Below, piece by piece: positions 34,832 through 42,678 of a stretch of 46,831 bases of DNA. Position 1 is the first letter of the stretch; each line of letters begins with the position of its first letter. A program made the position numbers and the translations under genes. Source of the stretch: Opitutia bacterium (GTDB taxonomy: Bacteria > Verrucomicrobiota > Verrucomicrobiia > Opitutales > Seribacteraceae); assembly GCA_002730975.1 (NCBI GenBank), contig PCBO01000033.1, positions 1-46,831 on the forward strand. Direction: 5' to 3'. A model generated the notes under the pieces. It searched no databases. It saw nothing but the letters and a program-made list of their open reading frames with translations, and was not told where the DNA came from.

Positions 34832-36409
34832 ATGACTGGTATCCTCGGAAACATCTCTCTAGTCAGCGGATTTACGATTCTTTCCCGTGTGCTTGGGCTA
34901 ATACGAGATATGTTGTTTTTTGCCTGCTTCGGTGGTTCGTATGTTGGCGGTGCTTTCGTATTGGCATTTACCTTGCCGAATCTCTTTCGGCGCATGCTGG
35001 GGGAGGGCACTCTTTCCTCGGCTTTTATCCCCATTTTTTCTGAAACTATAGAAACCAAATCACTTGTCGAAGGACTATCCTTACTAAACAAGGTCTTAAC
35101 GCGACTAGCACTTGGGTTGGTCGCCATTTTGCTCCTGGGCCTGAGCTTAGTTTTATTAGTCCAGAGCATTGGCTTGTCAATTTCGACCAAGTGGCGTTTA
35201 GGCATTGAATTATGTTCGGTTACCTTGCCCTACGTTTTGGTTGTTTGCCTTTCCGCACTGATCGTTGGAGCCTTGAACGCTCGCAAGAAATTTGCTCCTG
35301 GAGCCTCTTCGCCGATTATTTTGAATTTTGTGATGATCTCCGCGCTCGGATTGGGAGGGATCATTTATGGCTTAGAGGGAGAGGACTTGGCTCTCGCATT
35401 GTGCGTATCCGTTTTGATTGGCGGATTTTTGCAGCTTCTTGCTCCCGTCTGTTCTCTGCACCGACTAGAAGGTTGGAGGTACAAGCCCGACTTTGGCAGG
35501 TCCGATGAACTTTCTCGTATCCGAGAGCTCTTCGTGGTAGGTGCCTTTGGCGCCGCAGTGGGTCAAGTGAACGTTCTTATCTCCCGTTTCTTAGGTTATT
35601 CACTGCCCGAGGGTGAGGCTGTCTCCATACTCTTTTTGGCATCCCGTCTCACGGAACTTCCGTTGGGTGTTTTCGCCATTGCTATCGCAACCGTGGTTTT
35701 CCCTGAAATGGCGAGATTGCTAGGGCAGAAGAACGAATCGGGATTTCGTAGCGCCTTTACAAAGGGATTGAGGCTTACTCTGGTCATCACTTTACCTGCA
35801 GCAATGGGCTTGGCTTTACTTGCGGAACCGATCCTCGTAACTTTGTTCCAATGGGGCAACTTCACTGGTACGGAGGTTGCTCAAACAGTGCCAGTCCTGA
35901 TGCTCGCCTCATTTGGCTTGCCCTTTTACGCCGTGTCCGCGTTTTTTATTCGTGGTTTTCATGCCCGGAAGGATATGAAGACCCCATTACTAGCTGCTAT
36001 GTTAAGCCTTATAGCTAATGTAGCCTTAAGCCTTGTTCTTATGCAATATTGGGGTGTACTTGGCCTTGCTTCCGCCAACTGTTTGGCTGCTGTCTTTCAA
36101 ACCTTTTTTCTGGTCTTTAGGTGGTGGAAAGAAAGCGATTCTATCGACTTTGAGAATGAAGAGTCTTCCTATCTCTTTCCTTCCATTGTCTCAACCGTCG
36201 CTATGTGCATAGTGGTAGCTTTCGGTCATTCTGGGATTCAGCGATTGCCGGACTTGACAGATAAGGCAAGTGCATCCATCTCGCTGGCAGTTCTTATCCC
36301 TCTTGCTTTGGTTGTTCATTTTGTTTGCCTCTGGGCCTTTTCATTTCCCGAGGTAAAGGTGATTTATGAATCATTGAAATCACGCCTTCGGCGTTCTGAA
36401 CAAAATTAA
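34832..36409 (+). CDS. murJ: MurJ (MviN), lipid II flippase
   Basis: About 525 residues and roughly 14 transmembrane segments, the MurJ length and topology. The N-terminal SGFTILSRVLGLIRD and FTLPNLFRRMLGEGTLSSAF with its Arg-rich loop are diagnostic. MurJ moves lipid II across the membrane for the polymerases FtsW and PBPs, so it completes the pathway of the dcw cluster although it lies 12 kb away from it. ATG 34832 gives the normal N-terminus; a TTG at 34811 would add seven residues. Confidence 0.93.
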   Translation: MTGILGNISLVSGFTILSRVLGLIRDMLFFACFGGSYVGGAFVLAFTLPNLFRRMLGEGTLSSAFIPIFSETIETKSLVEGLSLLNKVLTRLALGLVAILLLGLSLVLLVQSIGLSISTKWRLGIELCSVTLPYVLVVCLSALIVGALNARKKFAPGASSPIILNFVMISALGLGGIIYGLEGEDLALALCVSVLIGGFLQLLAPVCSLHRLEGWRYKPDFGRSDELSRIRELFVVGAFGAAVGQVNVLISRFLGYSLPEGEAVSILFLASRLTELPLGVFAIAIATVVFPEMARLLGQKNESGFRSAFTKGLRLTLVITLPAAMGLALLAEPILVTLFQWGNFTGTEVAQTVPVLMLASFGLPFYAVSAFFIRGFHARKDMKTPLLAAMLSLIANVALSLVLMQYWGVLGLASANCLAAVFQTFFLVFRWWKESDSIDFENEESSYLFPSIVSTVAMCIVVAFGHSGIQRLPDLTDKASASISLAVLIPLALVVHFVCLWAFSFPEVKVIYESLKSRLRRSEQN

Positions 36410-36471
36410 TGTTTTTGGGCCAAGGTTGACCTGTTGCCGCCTTACCGACAAGTTAGATCAAAGTTATTTCC

Positions 36472-37461
36472 GTGAGTTATCATTGTACAAAGCCCGATTG
36501 CCCCAACCACGATGCGCAGTTGCCAAAGGAGGCTGCTGAGAAATTAGAGTACAAGTGCTTCCTCTGCCAATCTGAGTTGATGCCGCAACCTATTCCGCTT
36601 GAAAAGATTGTCGACTTCGTTGAAGACCTTCCCGCGGCCATCCAAATAATGCCAAAGTTGCAGGTTCTTTTGAGCGACGCCAATTCGAGCATCTCTGATA
36701 TCATTGGACTGATAAAGACTGACCCCTCTCTGGTTTCACGCATTGTCAAGGCCAGTAATGCCGCCTATTTCGCAGGATCCTATTACTGCTCGACAATTGA
36801 GGATGCCATGAACCGAATAGGATTTACTGAGGCTTATAATATCATAGGATACGTGGCTGCTAGTCAACTCTTCCAACAGGACTTGCCTCTTTATGGTCTC
36901 ACTTCCAACGAACTTTGGTCTTCCTCTGTTCGAGGAGCTTCGAGTATGCAGCTTGTTGGCTCTAAGTTGCGGCTCGTCCAACCCTATGTCTTGCCCAACA
37001 GCGGAGTCGCCTACACTGTTGGATTGCTCCGTTCGGTGGGTAAAATGTTAATAAACTTTTTTCACGCAACTCACGGTATACCTGTTCTATCTTCCTCGAA
37101 GCATCCGCTTACTGTTGAAAAGGAAAAGAGTCTCCTTGGCTTTGACAACCGAGAGGCTGCTGCGGCCCTTTTGCGGAAGTGGAATTTTCAGGAAGAAGTC
37201 GTCTCGCCCATTTTATTTCAAGATGCTCCTTTTGAATGCGAAGAAGTCCGTCCTCTTGCATGCCTTCTCAATGTTACCGCAAAAGGGATACGCGATCTTC
37301 CTCCAGATAAGCTTGCAGACGAGCCAAAGTCCATACGCTCATCTTTGAAGACAGATGGGGGACTATTGGCTGCCATCAATCTTTCGCAAAAAGCCTTGTT
37401 TGATGGTTTGGTGGAGTCGACGATCGATTTTCAAGCTTTCTCTAAGTCCTTATTAGTTTAG
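36472..37461 (+). CDS. HDOD-domain protein with N-terminal zinc-ribbon-like segment
   Basis: 329 residues from GTG 36472; no ATG is available before the first conserved region. Residues 5-32 carry two Cys pairs (C5, C10, C29, C32) that look like a zinc ribbon. The HDOD domain (about 50-245) includes IIGLIKTDPSLVSRIVKASNAA and TIEDAMNRIG. HDOD proteins lack the metal site of HD phosphodiesterases and act in signalling, often for motility, pili or c-di-GMP control. Its location directly before a prepilin operon is suggestive, but a promoter separates the two. Confidence 0.85.
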   Translation: MSYHCTKPDCPNHDAQLPKEAAEKLEYKCFLCQSELMPQPIPLEKIVDFVEDLPAAIQIMPKLQVLLSDANSSISDIIGLIKTDPSLVSRIVKASNAAYFAGSYYCSTIEDAMNRIGFTEAYNIIGYVAASQLFQQDLPLYGLTSNELWSSSVRGASSMQLVGSKLRLVQPYVLPNSGVAYTVGLLRSVGKMLINFFHATHGIPVLSSSKHPLTVEKEKSLLGFDNREAAAALLRKWNFQEEVVSPILFQDAPFECEEVRPLACLLNVTAKGIRDLPPDKLADEPKSIRSSLKTDGGLLAAINLSQKALFDGLVESTIDFQAFSKSLLV

Positions 37462-37479
37462 CCAGATATTATGAAAGCG

Positions 37480-37509
37480 TTGACTTGATAGCTACTTTTT
37501 CGATAGTAT
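37480..37509 (+). promoter_or_regulatory. Sigma-70-type promoter of the prepilin operon
   Basis: TTGACT (37480-37485), an 18-nt spacer and TAGTAT (37504-37509) give a good sigma-70-type match. Transcription would begin about 37516, leaving only about 12 nt before the ATG at 37528, too short for a normal ribosome site. Confidence 0.55.
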
Positions 37510-37527
37510 GAGCTTGTCTTTTCACTT

Positions 37528-38166
37528 ATGGGAACGAATCAATCATTCACCATCGCGAATCCCAAATCATCAGGTTTCACTCTGATTGAGTTGTTGATCG
37601 TCTTAGCTATAATCGGAGTACTTATCGGAATCACTTTTTCGGGGGCAAACTATTTGTTTCAAGCTCAGCAAGAGAAGAAAGCCTTGTCTGACCTCGAAGC
37701 ACTTAAATTGGCTTTGGAGGAGTTTAAAAGCGAGTACGGGGATTATCCTCGAACGGACGATCTTTCAGGCAATGTGCAAACTCTTCCTTTCTTGACTGGT
37801 CAGCGCCTGTTTCAAGCACTCTCTTCTTACGTGGATGCAGAGGGTAACCCCTATGATAATCCTCTCAAACGTCCCAAGAGTTTTTTGAAGAGCGAAGCCC
37901 TGAAATTGGGAGAGCAAGAAGGCAATCAAATTCAGGAGGTCACTATGGATTTCACTAATGTGAGTACTGGAACTCCCCTTTATTTTGCTATTGATCCATG
38001 GGATGCACCTTATATCTACGATTATCCACGGCGTGATGAAAATCTTGGTTTTCTTCTTTATTCGAAAGGACCTGATGGCGAATCCTCTGATTTCACCAAA
38101 GAACTAATCTCTCCCGAGAGTATTGACTTGGACAATCTACCGGCAAACGAACCAGGTAATTGGTAG
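37528..38166 (+). CDS. Prepilin-like protein, GspG type
   Basis: 212 residues. A leader of 16 residues ends in Gly before FTLIELLIVLAIIGVLIG, the type IV prepilin cleavage site with Glu at position +5 and the hydrophobic helix. The body has the helix and YPRTDD loop common to GspG-like pseudopilins, and IDPWDAPYIYDYP near the C-terminus is typical of that group. After PilD-type processing it would enter a pilus or type II secretion pseudopilus. It is the first of four prepilin-like genes. Confidence 0.87.
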   Translation: MGTNQSFTIANPKSSGFTLIELLIVLAIIGVLIGITFSGANYLFQAQQEKKALSDLEALKLALEEFKSEYGDYPRTDDLSGNVQTLPFLTGQRLFQALSSYVDAEGNPYDNPLKRPKSFLKSEALKLGEQEGNQIQEVTMDFTNVSTGTPLYFAIDPWDAPYIYDYPRRDENLGFLLYSKGPDGESSDFTKELISPESIDLDNLPANEPGNW

Positions 38167-38199
38167 GTATTGAAAGTAAATTTAAAAATATAATTTAAA

Positions 38200-38883
38200 A
38201 TGGCCTTTTCTAAACGATCCACAGCTAAACGACGTTCGGGTTTTACTCTAATAGAATTACTCGTTGTCATAACCATTATAGGCATACTTGCGGGAATAAT
38301 GTTCAATAGTGGACTGTTTTCATTTCTTAAGTCTGCAGAGGTAAAGAAAACTAAATCTATCTTCCGTGCTTGGGTTACTCAGATCTACCAGTACAAAGAA
38401 ACTTATAAACATTTTCCCCCTGTTCTTCTTCAAAACCAAGAGGGAGATCCCCTAGAGATTGGTCAAAACTTCCAAGAAGTTCATGATCGTTTCCTTGCCG
38501 CACTCAAAGGAAGAGAGTGGGATCGTACTAATAACTCATGGATTCCCCTGGATCAATACAGGGACGAGAACAAGCGTTCTCGTGAATTTCATTCTTTCGG
38601 CGAAGATGAATTTGGAGAAAATGGTTTTCTTGTGGATGCTTGGGGTGGGGATAGGATATTCATCGTGGTTGATCGCGATGGAGATGGACTGATTGAGCTG
38701 GAAGCGACTGCGTTTACTAATTTGAAAGATGCCCTCATTCGGGAATATGATTCCCAGATCGTAGAGAATGCTGGAGATAAGTTGAAGTTCATCCACGAAA
38801 AAGTCGGAATTTATATTTTGAACGACGGTGGTGACAGTTTGAATGTGTTCTCTTGGAATATTGAAAAATACCTAGAGGAATGA
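38200..38883 (+). CDS. Prepilin-like protein
   Basis: 227 residues. The basic leader ends SG before FTLIELLVVITIIGILAG, a clear prepilin site. The C-terminal domain is not one I recognise, but it includes AWGGDRIFIVVDRDGDG, a Ca-site-like Asp-rich loop also seen in major pseudopilins. A TATAAT at 38189-38194 just before the ATG has no matching -35. The stop overlaps the next gene by 4 nt. Confidence 0.82.
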   Translation: MAFSKRSTAKRRSGFTLIELLVVITIIGILAGIMFNSGLFSFLKSAEVKKTKSIFRAWVTQIYQYKETYKHFPPVLLQNQEGDPLEIGQNFQEVHDRFLAALKGREWDRTNNSWIPLDQYRDENKRSREFHSFGEDEFGENGFLVDAWGGDRIFIVVDRDGDGLIELEATAFTNLKDALIREYDSQIVENAGDKLKFIHEKVGIYILNDGGDSLNVFSWNIEKYLEE

Positions 38884-39626
38884 TTCTTGCCCCCCCCCAT
38901 TTCCCTTCCCTCAAAGAATCTCGATCGGGCTTTACTTTACTTGAGTTACTTATCGTTATCTCCGTAATGGCTTTAATGATGGGGTTTATTGGATTCAGCT
39001 TGCTTGGAGGAGGAGGTTCCTCATTGGATGCCGCTCAGCGAGAAATGGTGAGCCTTGTCCAGCAAACTCGTATGCAAGCCACTCTTTCCGGGCGAGAAAC
39101 CCGCCTCATCGTTCATGACGACCCGGCTGTCCCGGAAAAATTTCATCGTTACCTTGAAATCGTAGTTGAAGATGTTAATGCGACGGGAGCTTGGAGACCG
39201 CTTGGGCAAGGGACACTTCTTCCCGAAGGAGCTTTCATCGTCCCTGATGAAAAACGTTTCGGCGTATGTGTTGAAACGTCCTCGAACGTAACTTGGCCAA
39301 GCGAAGCTTTTACCATTTGGAGTGGTGGCGCCGACGAGGATTTTCTTCTCGGCTCGATTCGAGAGGGAGTGCGTACGGAAAATGGTCCCGATGCCTTGAA
39401 TTTCCGTTTTCTGGCATTTGATGGTGAAGGTAAGGTGCATTGTTCAACCGCACCCGGACCAGCTGGTACTTCTCCTCCTCCAATGATAGTGCTTGCCATT
39501 GGAAATCCCAATCCTCCCGAGACTGGAAAAGTAATTCGCCTTGATAACCCCAACGACATTTCGGGCGTACTTCTGCGCCGATATGGTGGATTTGCCGTTT
39601 TGGATTATGATGATATCGCAAATTGA
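38880..39626 (+). CDS. Prepilin-like protein, GspH/FimT type
   Basis: 248 residues. After a 17-residue leader comes FTLLELLIVISVMALMMG, then a body with LVQQTRMQATLSGRETRLIV, typical of GspH/FimT minor pseudopilins. Codons 4-7 contain a run of nine C (38890-38898), before the cleavage site. A one-base change in that run would put the prepilin signal out of frame, and no start codon lies between the run and the signal. Overlaps the previous gene by 4 nt (ATGA) and the next one by 4 nt (TTGA) or follows it closely. Confidence 0.82.
   Translation: MILAPPHFPSLKESRSGFTLLELLIVISVMALMMGFIGFSLLGGGGSSLDAAQREMVSLVQQTRMQATLSGRETRLIVHDDPAVPEKFHRYLEIVVEDVNATGAWRPLGQGTLLPEGAFIVPDEKRFGVCVETSSNVTWPSEAFTIWSGGADEDFLLGSIREGVRTENGPDALNFRFLAFDGEGKVHCSTAPGPAGTSPPPMIVLAIGNPNPPETGKVIRLDNPNDISGVLLRRYGGFAVLDYDDIAN
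38890..38898 (+). repeat. Nine-C homopolymer at the 5' end of a prepilin gene
   Basis: Nine consecutive C inside codons 4 to 7 of the gene beginning at 38880. Such tracts are prone to slippage and in Neisseria and Campylobacter switch surface genes on and off. Whether it varies here cannot be seen from one sequence. Confidence 0.8.
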
Positions 39627-40189
39627 TCGTGAACGACTTAGCTAGCTCGCATCCGGTAAAACCAAGTAACTGTGGTTTCACTTTGCTGGAAGTGATCATT
39701 GCTTTGTCGGTATTTGGGTTTCTTATTGGCGGACTATTGGCCCTACTACCATGGGGAGTTGAGGGTGCGGGCAACGTACGTGACCGGAATGTGGCCTATG
39801 GAATGACCGACGCGATTCAAGTCGAACTGGAGCTAATGGGCTTCGGGTTGGTCGAATCATTAACTGATGAAAATCGGGTTCTTGATCTTGTTGCTCCCGC
39901 CGATGGTCGCGAAGTCCGCTGGGAACCAAACGACAATCAAATTTCAGAGTACCCGATAGCTGTATCCCAACTGGATGAATTGGATCAGGAGTTGCCGGCA
40001 GGCCAGCGTTATTTCCTGATTCGATGTAGTCAGTTTCCTGAGGACAATCGCCACGAGCACGATCCAAGTAATGGTTATCTAGGTTTACAGGTCGATGTGC
40101 AGTGGCCTTATAAGACACTTGATGCCGAAGGTGGAGTCGAGGAACGTATTCGTTCTCATTTCCATTTCCCCTTGGCCATCACTCGTTGA
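39623..40189 (+). CDS. Prepilin-like protein, GspI/PilV type
   Basis: About 188 residues. A leader ending CG precedes FTLLEVIIALSVFGFLIGG, the GspI/PilV style of cleavage site. The body is short and lacks other landmarks. The start is either TTG 39623, overlapping the previous stop as TTGA in the same manner as the upstream ATGA junction, or GTG 39629. It closes the four-gene prepilin run; no ATPase, inner-membrane platform, secretin or prepilin peptidase gene follows it. Confidence 0.8.
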   Translation: MIVNDLASSHPVKPSNCGFTLLEVIIALSVFGFLIGGLLALLPWGVEGAGNVRDRNVAYGMTDAIQVELELMGFGLVESLTDENRVLDLVAPADGREVRWEPNDNQISEYPIAVSQLDELDQELPAGQRYFLIRCSQFPEDNRHEHDPSNGYLGLQVDVQWPYKTLDAEGGVEERIRSHFHFPLAITR

Positions 40190-40192
40190 AAG

Positions 40193-41092
40193 ATGTTTGT
40201 TGGGGTGAAGGTTGCCGCATGGCTGGCGGCCTCGCGTCCTCGGACGTTGGTTGCCTCGTTTAGTCCGGTTTGCATCGGTGCTAGTCTTGCCTTACGCGAT
40301 GTCGATGAGATTTCATTGACTTTGGTTAGTCTTTGCTTGGGTTTCGCCATGCTCATGCAAGTGGGTGCCAATTTCGCCAACGACTATTATGATTTCATCA
40401 AAGGCGCCGATGACGAACGCCGATTAGGTCCGGCTCGATCGGTTGCTTCTGGCGTGGTGCCTCCATCCGTCATGCGTATGGCTGCGTTTGGTACTCTTGG
40501 CTTTGGTTTTGCTCTCGGCTTGTTCCTGATGGAATTTTCAGGCGTGGGGTGGCCTCTGCTTTTAGTTGGAGTGGCTAGCGTCTTTTGCGCCTTGGCTTAC
40601 ACCGCCGGTCCTTGGCCATTAGCTTATCTTGGATTGGGTGATGTGTTCGTCGTGCTTTTCTTTGGACTAGTTGCTACGGGAGTCACTCACTTCTTACTGG
40701 TTCAGCAGACCGGGCTTGATTGGATTCCTAAATGGTGGGTCGGCCTTTCCGTTGGATTGATTATCAATAATCTATTGGTGGTGAATAATCATCGTGACGC
40801 CGATGAAGATGCTACTTGTGGAAAGCGCACTCTGGTCGCTCGCTTCGGTCGAAAGTTTGGTGTCGTACTTTACTTATTCGGGTCTTTTGTGGCTTTGGGC
40901 CTTTGCCCTTGGTACGAAAGAGGTTTGCTTTGGACCGTTTGGTTGTTGCCTGTCGGTCTGTTCCTTGGGCTGTCTCTCAATAAGGCGAAAAGTCAAAAAG
41001 ATTACGCTGTTCTATTAGGAGGATCTGCCGCTTTGGTCGTCGTCCACGGTATTCTTTCTGTCTGCGGATTACTGATACAGCAGACTCAATAA
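40193..41092 (+). CDS. menA: MenA, 1,4-dihydroxy-2-naphthoate prenyltransferase
   Basis: 299 residues, UbiA superfamily, eight to nine transmembrane segments. The first Asp-rich motif is NDYYDFIKGADDERRLGPAR (about 61-80), which with RSVASG is the MenA pattern. The second is NNHRDADEDATCGKRTLVAR (about 197-216). It attaches the isoprenoid tail in menaquinone synthesis. It starts 3 nt after the last prepilin gene, yet probably has an unrelated function. It converges on trxA. Confidence 0.9.
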   Translation: MFVGVKVAAWLAASRPRTLVASFSPVCIGASLALRDVDEISLTLVSLCLGFAMLMQVGANFANDYYDFIKGADDERRLGPARSVASGVVPPSVMRMAAFGTLGFGFALGLFLMEFSGVGWPLLLVGVASVFCALAYTAGPWPLAYLGLGDVFVVLFFGLVATGVTHFLLVQQTGLDWIPKWWVGLSVGLIINNLLVVNNHRDADEDATCGKRTLVARFGRKFGVVLYLFGSFVALGLCPWYERGLLWTVWLLPVGLFLGLSLNKAKSQKDYAVLLGGSAALVVVHGILSVCGLLIQQTQ

Positions 41093-41096
41093 AAAT

Positions 41097-41110
41097 CCCT
41101 AGATCTAGGG
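41097..41110. other. 14-bp palindrome between convergent menA and trxA
   Basis: CCCTAGATCTAGGG is a perfect palindrome in the 31-nt gap between the two stops. On the minus strand it is followed by a run of five T after one A (41096-41091 region), which could make it a weak terminator for trxA; on the plus strand no U-run follows. With no loop the hairpin would be short. Confidence 0.35.
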
Positions 41111-41123
41111 TGCGGAAACTAGT

Positions 41124-41441
41124 TTAAGCCTCAACGATTTTCACCAATTCGTCTTTGCTCTTGAGACCAACTATGGTTTCCGAGAGGTTTCCTCCTTTGA
41201 AGACTAAGAGCGTAGGAATGGACTGAACTCCATGTTCTTGGGCGAGTTCGGTATTTTCATCCACATTCACCTTGTAAATGGTTACAGCATCTCCGACTTC
41301 GGTGGCTACTTCTTCAAGGACTGGGGCCAAAGCTTTGCATGGCCCGCACCAAGGTGCCCAGAAGTCGACTACGACAGTGTTTTCCGCATCTGCGGTGGCA
41401 TTGGCAAACGTTTCCTTATTTAGACTACTGATATCGGACAT
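41124..41441 (-). CDS. trxA: Thioredoxin
   Basis: 105 residues with the active site WCGPC in VVDFWAPWCGPCKALAPVL and the cis-Pro SIPTLLVF. It is a general cytoplasmic disulfide reductant. The C-terminal end is typical and no signal peptide is present. It is the most downstream gene of the minus-strand group that begins with the LptD-like gene. Confidence 0.95.
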   Translation of the reverse strand: MSDISSLNKETFANATADAENTVVVDFWAPWCGPCKALAPVLEEVATEVGDAVTIYKVNVDENTELAQEHGVQSIPTLLVFKGGNLSETIVGLKSKDELVKIVEA

Positions 41442-41479
41442 GTTTCTTTTGTCGCTAGTTGTTTTGAATTAAAGAAAAA

Positions 41480-42274
41480 TTAAGAGTATTGCAGCCATAG
41501 CAATATGGCTAGCGTTAAGGCTCCTCCAAAAACGAGGAAATCCAGAACCATGAAAAAAATGTTGGGCCCCGCTTTTTTTTCATGTGTACCTCCAGATGCA
41601 AGAGCTGCTGTACCACCTGTGGGAACTCCCATTGGTCCTGGAGCTCCTGCGGGTACACCCGGAGGAGCGCCAGGTGTGGACCCGCCCATTGGCGATGGTC
41701 CGCCGGGTGGAGGAAGTCCAGGACCACCCGAAGTTACCTTGGGAGCTTCTAGTGCTGGTTTCGGTCCGCCTGGCAAGGCGGGGCCGGGTGCTGCACCGCC
41801 AAGTACTGGTCCGCCTGCCGGCAATTTAGGAGCTTCGAGGGCGGGGGCAGGTCCTGCGGCCGCCGGAGAGATTCCTGGGACGACTGTGGATGGGAGGGCG
41901 GGGCTTGATGGTGTTCCGCCGGGAGAAGTCGCACCTGGGATGGGCGGCAAACCAGGCGCTTGACTAGGAGCTGGTGTGGAAGGTGTAGGGGAGCTCGGTG
42001 CAGAGACCGGAGAAGGAACGCTTGGTGTTGACGGCAAGCCGGGAGTCGGAGCAAGAGCGCCTGCGGGTGCAGGTGTTGGAACGCTCGGAGTGGGAGCTGC
42101 AACAGGACCACCGGGAGCGGGAGTTTCGCTTCCGGCCGATTGAATCTTTGGAGCGAAGGGTGACTTGGTCACACGAAACTTTGGTGCCCCTCCAGGTTTA
42201 GGGGGGGCACCCGCCTTGGGTGTCAATTTCAAGGAAGGTTTCGGTGGTTCTGTCGATTGTCCTTCGTCGGCCAT
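41480..42274 (-). CDS. Pro/Ala/Gly-rich protein with C-terminal membrane anchor
   Basis: 264 residues, not recognised. Residues 1-55 are Lys/Pro-rich (KPSLKLTPKAG, KFRVTKSPFAPK), residues 55-235 are almost only Pro, Ala, Gly, Ser, Thr and Val in irregular repeats, including two copies of PALEAPK, and residues about 240-262 form one hydrophobic helix at the very C-terminus. There is no signal peptide, so it looks like a tail-anchored protein with a disordered cytoplasmic part. It lies between trxA and a small unknown gene. GC-rich repeats on the opposite strand give long false open frames. Confidence 0.7.
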   Translation of the reverse strand: MADEGQSTEPPKPSLKLTPKAGAPPKPGGAPKFRVTKSPFAPKIQSAGSETPAPGGPVAAPTPSVPTPAPAGALAPTPGLPSTPSVPSPVSAPSSPTPSTPAPSQAPGLPPIPGATSPGGTPSSPALPSTVVPGISPAAAGPAPALEAPKLPAGGPVLGGAAPGPALPGGPKPALEAPKVTSGGPGLPPPGGPSPMGGSTPGAPPGVPAGAPGPMGVPTGGTAALASGGTHEKKAGPNIFFMVLDFLVFGGALTLAILLWLQYS

Positions 42275-42332
42275 GATTCTGTGGGTTTGGTATTTTTAAG
42301 TCTATTAAACTTCTAGGTCAGCCTTGATGCGA

Positions 42333-42593
42333 TTATTTGTCAGGCGAATTCTTCTCTAAAAGGTCTGCCAATTCCTGAGGTTCCACATCGTCTAAACGTT
42401 TTTTGCGTTGCTGCAAGTTCTCGAAGGTTTTGCAAACAGTTTCAGTCATGTTGTCATGAGTTTCCTCGGATCCACCAAGGATTGAGAACTCTTCGGACTT
42501 GGTTATGCGGACATGCCCATCGTCGCAGTCTAATCCTAGTCCAAGTAAATGGGATTGGCTTTGTTCTTTGGGCTTTATTTGTCTTTCAGTCAT
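42333..42593 (-). CDS. Small protein of unknown function
   Basis: 86 residues, charged and mostly hydrophilic, with no signal peptide or membrane segment. The C-terminal half (ETVCKTFENLQQRKKRLDD, ELADLLEKNS) is probably helical. I do not recognise a family. It has a clear ATG start and lies 85 nt downstream of the LptD-like gene and 58 nt upstream of the Pro-rich gene on the same strand, which supports a real gene in this group. Confidence 0.55.
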   Translation of the reverse strand: MTERQIKPKEQSQSHLLGLGLDCDDGHVRITKSEEFSILGGSEETHDNMTETVCKTFENLQQRKKRLDDVEPQELADLLEKNSPDK

Positions 42594-42678
42594 GCCGTAT
42601 TCATTTCAAGGTGAAAGCATAAAAAGGTAACCTCTCTGAGTCCTCCGAGTCAATACTCGATGAATATGGGCATCGAGT

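Noticed and set aside
38189-38194. Perfect TATAAT just before the second prepilin gene
   Set aside because: No -35 element at 16 to 18 nt, it lies in a very AT-rich stretch, and transcription would begin at the ATG itself; a chance match is likely.
41505-41963. Pro/Gly-rich plus-strand frame that looks collagen-like
   Set aside because: It is the reverse complement of the Pro/Ala/Gly-rich minus-strand gene, whose repeats create open frames on both strands. The minus-strand product has a membrane anchor and normal start.
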